Assembly (NCBI GenBank): GCA_900551465.1
Contig: URWL01000076.1
Location: 1 to 7,698, forward strand
Length of the DNA: 7,698 bases
Direction: 5' to 3'
From: an uncultured Blautia sp.
GTDB taxonomy: Bacteria; Bacillota; Clostridia; Lachnospirales; Lachnospiraceae
Under the pieces are notes generated by a model, which saw only the letters and a list, made by a program, of their open reading frames with translations, ran no database searches and had not been told where the DNA came from. Below, piece after piece: positions 7,071 to 7,698 of the stretch (position 1 is its first letter; each line of letters starts with the position of its first letter). The position numbers and the translations under genes were made by a program.

Positions 7071-7280
7071 TCAGTCCTGTTCGTCCTCGGCAGAAGGAGG
7101 CTTTGCGGTGAAATCAAATACATCGCGGAAAGCATTCCATTGTTCTCTGTCCCGGGCGATTCTTGGCATCAGTCCTGTACATTCCGTACAGGCATTGGTG
7201 TCCAGGTAATTTTCGTAATATACGTTATAGGGATTCTTTTTTTTCTGAGAGAAAGAATCCTGTTTTTCTTCTTGTTCCAT
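7071..7280 (-). CDS. Small CxxC protein of unknown function
   Basis: I do not recognise a named family. The 69-residue product has no signal peptide or membrane segment and is highly charged. The N-terminus is Glu/Lys/Gln-rich, the middle has an aromatic run NPYNVYYENYLD (16-27), then CTECTG (31-36) with Cys31 and Cys34 as a CxxC pair, and the C-terminus is acidic. One CxxC pair alone could bind metal only as a dimer or with other ligands, or serve as a redox pair; neither is shown. The ATG at 7280 is preceded by AAAGGAGGGG with a good gap, which favours it over an in-frame ATG at 7307 with no clear binding site. The strong ribosome binding site and a promoter-like element upstream argue that this is a real gene. 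It precedes the lipoprotein gene by 49 bases on the same strand. Confidence 0.75.
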   Translation of the reverse strand: MEQEEKQDSFSQKKKNPYNVYYENYLDTNACTECTGLMPRIARDREQWNAFRDVFDFTAKPPSAEDEQD

Positions 7281-7381
7281 GATACCCCTCCTTTGCATGG
7301 TTGGCAATGGTTTTCAGGAATAGTATGGCAAAAAAATGTGTTTTTATACAGGGGATCATATGGTGCAAAAAGTTTGATAAT

Positions 7382-7390
7382 ATTATAACA
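7382..7390 (-). promoter_or_regulatory. Extended -10 element for the small-protein/lipoprotein transcript
   Basis: Read on the - strand, this is TGT followed by a perfect TATAAT, an extended -10 element that can work without a strong -35. No convincing -35 hexamer is seen at normal spacing. Transcription would start around 7375 and leave a leader of about 95 bases before the ATG at 7280. A second weak TATAAA (7343-7348, - strand) lies closer to the gene. The A/T-rich surroundings raise the chance of coincidence. Confidence 0.45.
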
Positions 7391-7398
7391 AAAATATA

Positions 7399-7426
7399 TT
7401 GAAATATCTGAAAAGTGTGTTATACT
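7399..7426 (+). promoter_or_regulatory. Sigma-A-type promoter driving the riboswitch-folT transcript
   Basis: TTGAAA (7399-7404, one mismatch region to TTGACA) and TATACT (7421-7426) are separated by 16 bases, and TGT directly before the -10 box makes it an extended -10 promoter. Transcription should start around 7432-7434, about 10 bases before the first riboswitch helix. This is the expected arrangement for a riboswitch-controlled gene and is the strongest promoter in the window. Confidence 0.75.
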
Positions 7427-7443
7427 AAGCTTAAAATAAATAA

Positions 7444-7558
7444 TAGCGAAGTAGGGATTTATGCGTTAAGTGTTCATTGGCTGGGGAGTCGCCGTGAAAC
7501 GAAAAGCTTGTTTACATCTTAAGGAAGGCTTACGATATATTTTCCGCACCCGTTGCTA
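7444..7558 (+). promoter_or_regulatory. Tetrahydrofolate (THF) riboswitch aptamer, folT motif
   Basis: The conserved blocks of the folT-motif aptamer appear in order: GCGTTAAGTG (7463-7472), TGGGGAGTCGCC (7482-7493), CGAAA (7500-7504) and CCGCACCCG (7544-7552). The closing helix is TAGCGA (7444-7449) with TTGCTA (7553-7558), including one G-U pair. A P3-like stem pairs TTCA with TGAA (7473-7476/7495-7498) and GGC with GCC (7479-7481/7491-7493). GGG in its loop (7483-7486) can form the expected long-range contact with CCC (7549-7551). These RNAs bind reduced folates and lower expression of folate uptake or synthesis genes. The motif comparison is from memory, not from a covariance search. Confidence 0.85.
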
Positions 7559-7618
7559 CATGTGAGAACATCTCATAATGTGGAGGGAATATTATTTATT
7601 TCAATAAATTCCATTATG
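7558..7618 (+). promoter_or_regulatory. Riboswitch expression platform with two mutually exclusive hairpins
   Basis: Hairpin A pairs 7558-7566 with 7572-7581 (GTGAG with CTCAT, extended by ACAT with ATGT around a bulged A). Hairpin B pairs CATAATG (7574-7580) with CATTATG (7612-7618). The second arm ends on the first G of the GGAGG ribosome binding site (7618-7622). Both use bases 7574-7580, so they cannot coexist. No strong terminator with a T-run is visible, so control of translation is more likely than termination. Which hairpin accompanies the folate-bound state is not clear. Confidence 0.55.
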
Positions 7619-7632
7619 GAGGTGTTTTTATT

Positions 7633-7698
7633 ATGCAGAAAAACAATCATTCTGTACGTAACGTGAAAACCCTTGTATTTATGGCTCTTCTGGTTGCC
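7633..7698 (+). CDS. folT: Probable folate ECF transporter S component, N-terminal fragment
   Basis: Only 22 codons are visible before the window ends. The start at 7633 follows GGAGG (7618-7622) with a 10-base gap. The peptide has a short polar, basic N-terminus (MQKNNHSVRNVK) and then the beginning of a hydrophobic helix (TLVFMALLVA), as in S components of energy-coupling factor vitamin transporters. The identity rests mainly on the THF riboswitch directly upstream, which in Firmicutes most often controls folT. FolT would bind folate in the membrane and work with the shared EcfA/EcfA'/EcfT module encoded elsewhere. Another folate-regulated membrane protein cannot be excluded from this fragment. 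Confidence 0.65.
   Translation, partial: MQKNNHSVRNVKTLVFMALLVA

Larger units (their letters stand above)
7281..7632. other. Divergent intergenic control region (352 bases without a coding gene)
   Basis: From left to right it holds the ribosome binding site and leader of the - strand small protein (7281 to about 7375), the - strand extended -10 (7382-7390), the + strand promoter (7399-7426), the tetrahydrofolate riboswitch (7444-7558), the leader hairpins (7558-7618) and the folT ribosome binding site (7618-7622). A + strand open frame at 7023-7388 runs across the - strand genes and has no supporting start signals. I see no tRNA or other RNA gene here. Confidence 0.75.

Noticed and set aside
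7023..7388. A 121-residue open frame on the + strand opposite the small CxxC gene
   Set aside because: No ribosome binding site or family resemblance; the - strand gene has a strong ribosome binding site over the same region.

Overview
The window looks like a chromosomal stretch from a Gram-positive anaerobe of the class Clostridia, most likely family Lachnospiraceae. The pointers are strong GGAGG-type ribosome binding sites, moderate GC with A/T-rich promoters, a CUT1-type sugar ABC transporter with no ATPase of its own, a long-form AlaX protein, and a tetrahydrofolate riboswitch before a folT-like gene. The genus cannot be assigned from this sequence alone. Nothing indicates a phage, transposon or CRISPR system.

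Bases 1-3727 hold the end of a sugar-uptake operon on the + strand. It consists of the C-terminal tail of an extracellular solute-binding protein, two MalF/MalG-type permeases, and an intracellular GH32 beta-fructosidase. Together they suggest import of sucrose or short fructo-oligosaccharides in unphosphorylated form, followed by cleavage in the cytoplasm. A GC-rich hairpin separates the binding-protein gene from the permeases, and a long hairpin follows the GH32 gene.

Bases 3782-5901 hold a two-gene + strand operon with its own extended -10 promoter: a long AlaX-type alanyl-tRNA editing protein and a short metal-dependent amidohydrolase. Its last 20 bases overlap a convergent gene on the - strand.

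Bases 5882-7390 hold a - strand pair: a 69-residue CxxC protein of unknown function, then a lipoprotein built from four diverged copies of a roughly 70-residue beta-rich unit. The lipoprotein's Shine-Dalgarno sequence lies inside a perfect 11-bp inverted repeat, which would mask it in the mRNA.

Bases 7382-7698 form a divergent control region. A - strand extended -10 element faces a strong + strand promoter, which is followed by a tetrahydrofolate riboswitch, a leader with two mutually exclusive hairpins, and the first 22 codons of a probable folate ECF-transporter S component (folT) cut by the window edge. The most interesting points are the masked ribosome binding site, the riboswitch expression platform, the four-repeat lipoprotein and the small CxxC protein. 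I did not find a clearly new multi-gene system.
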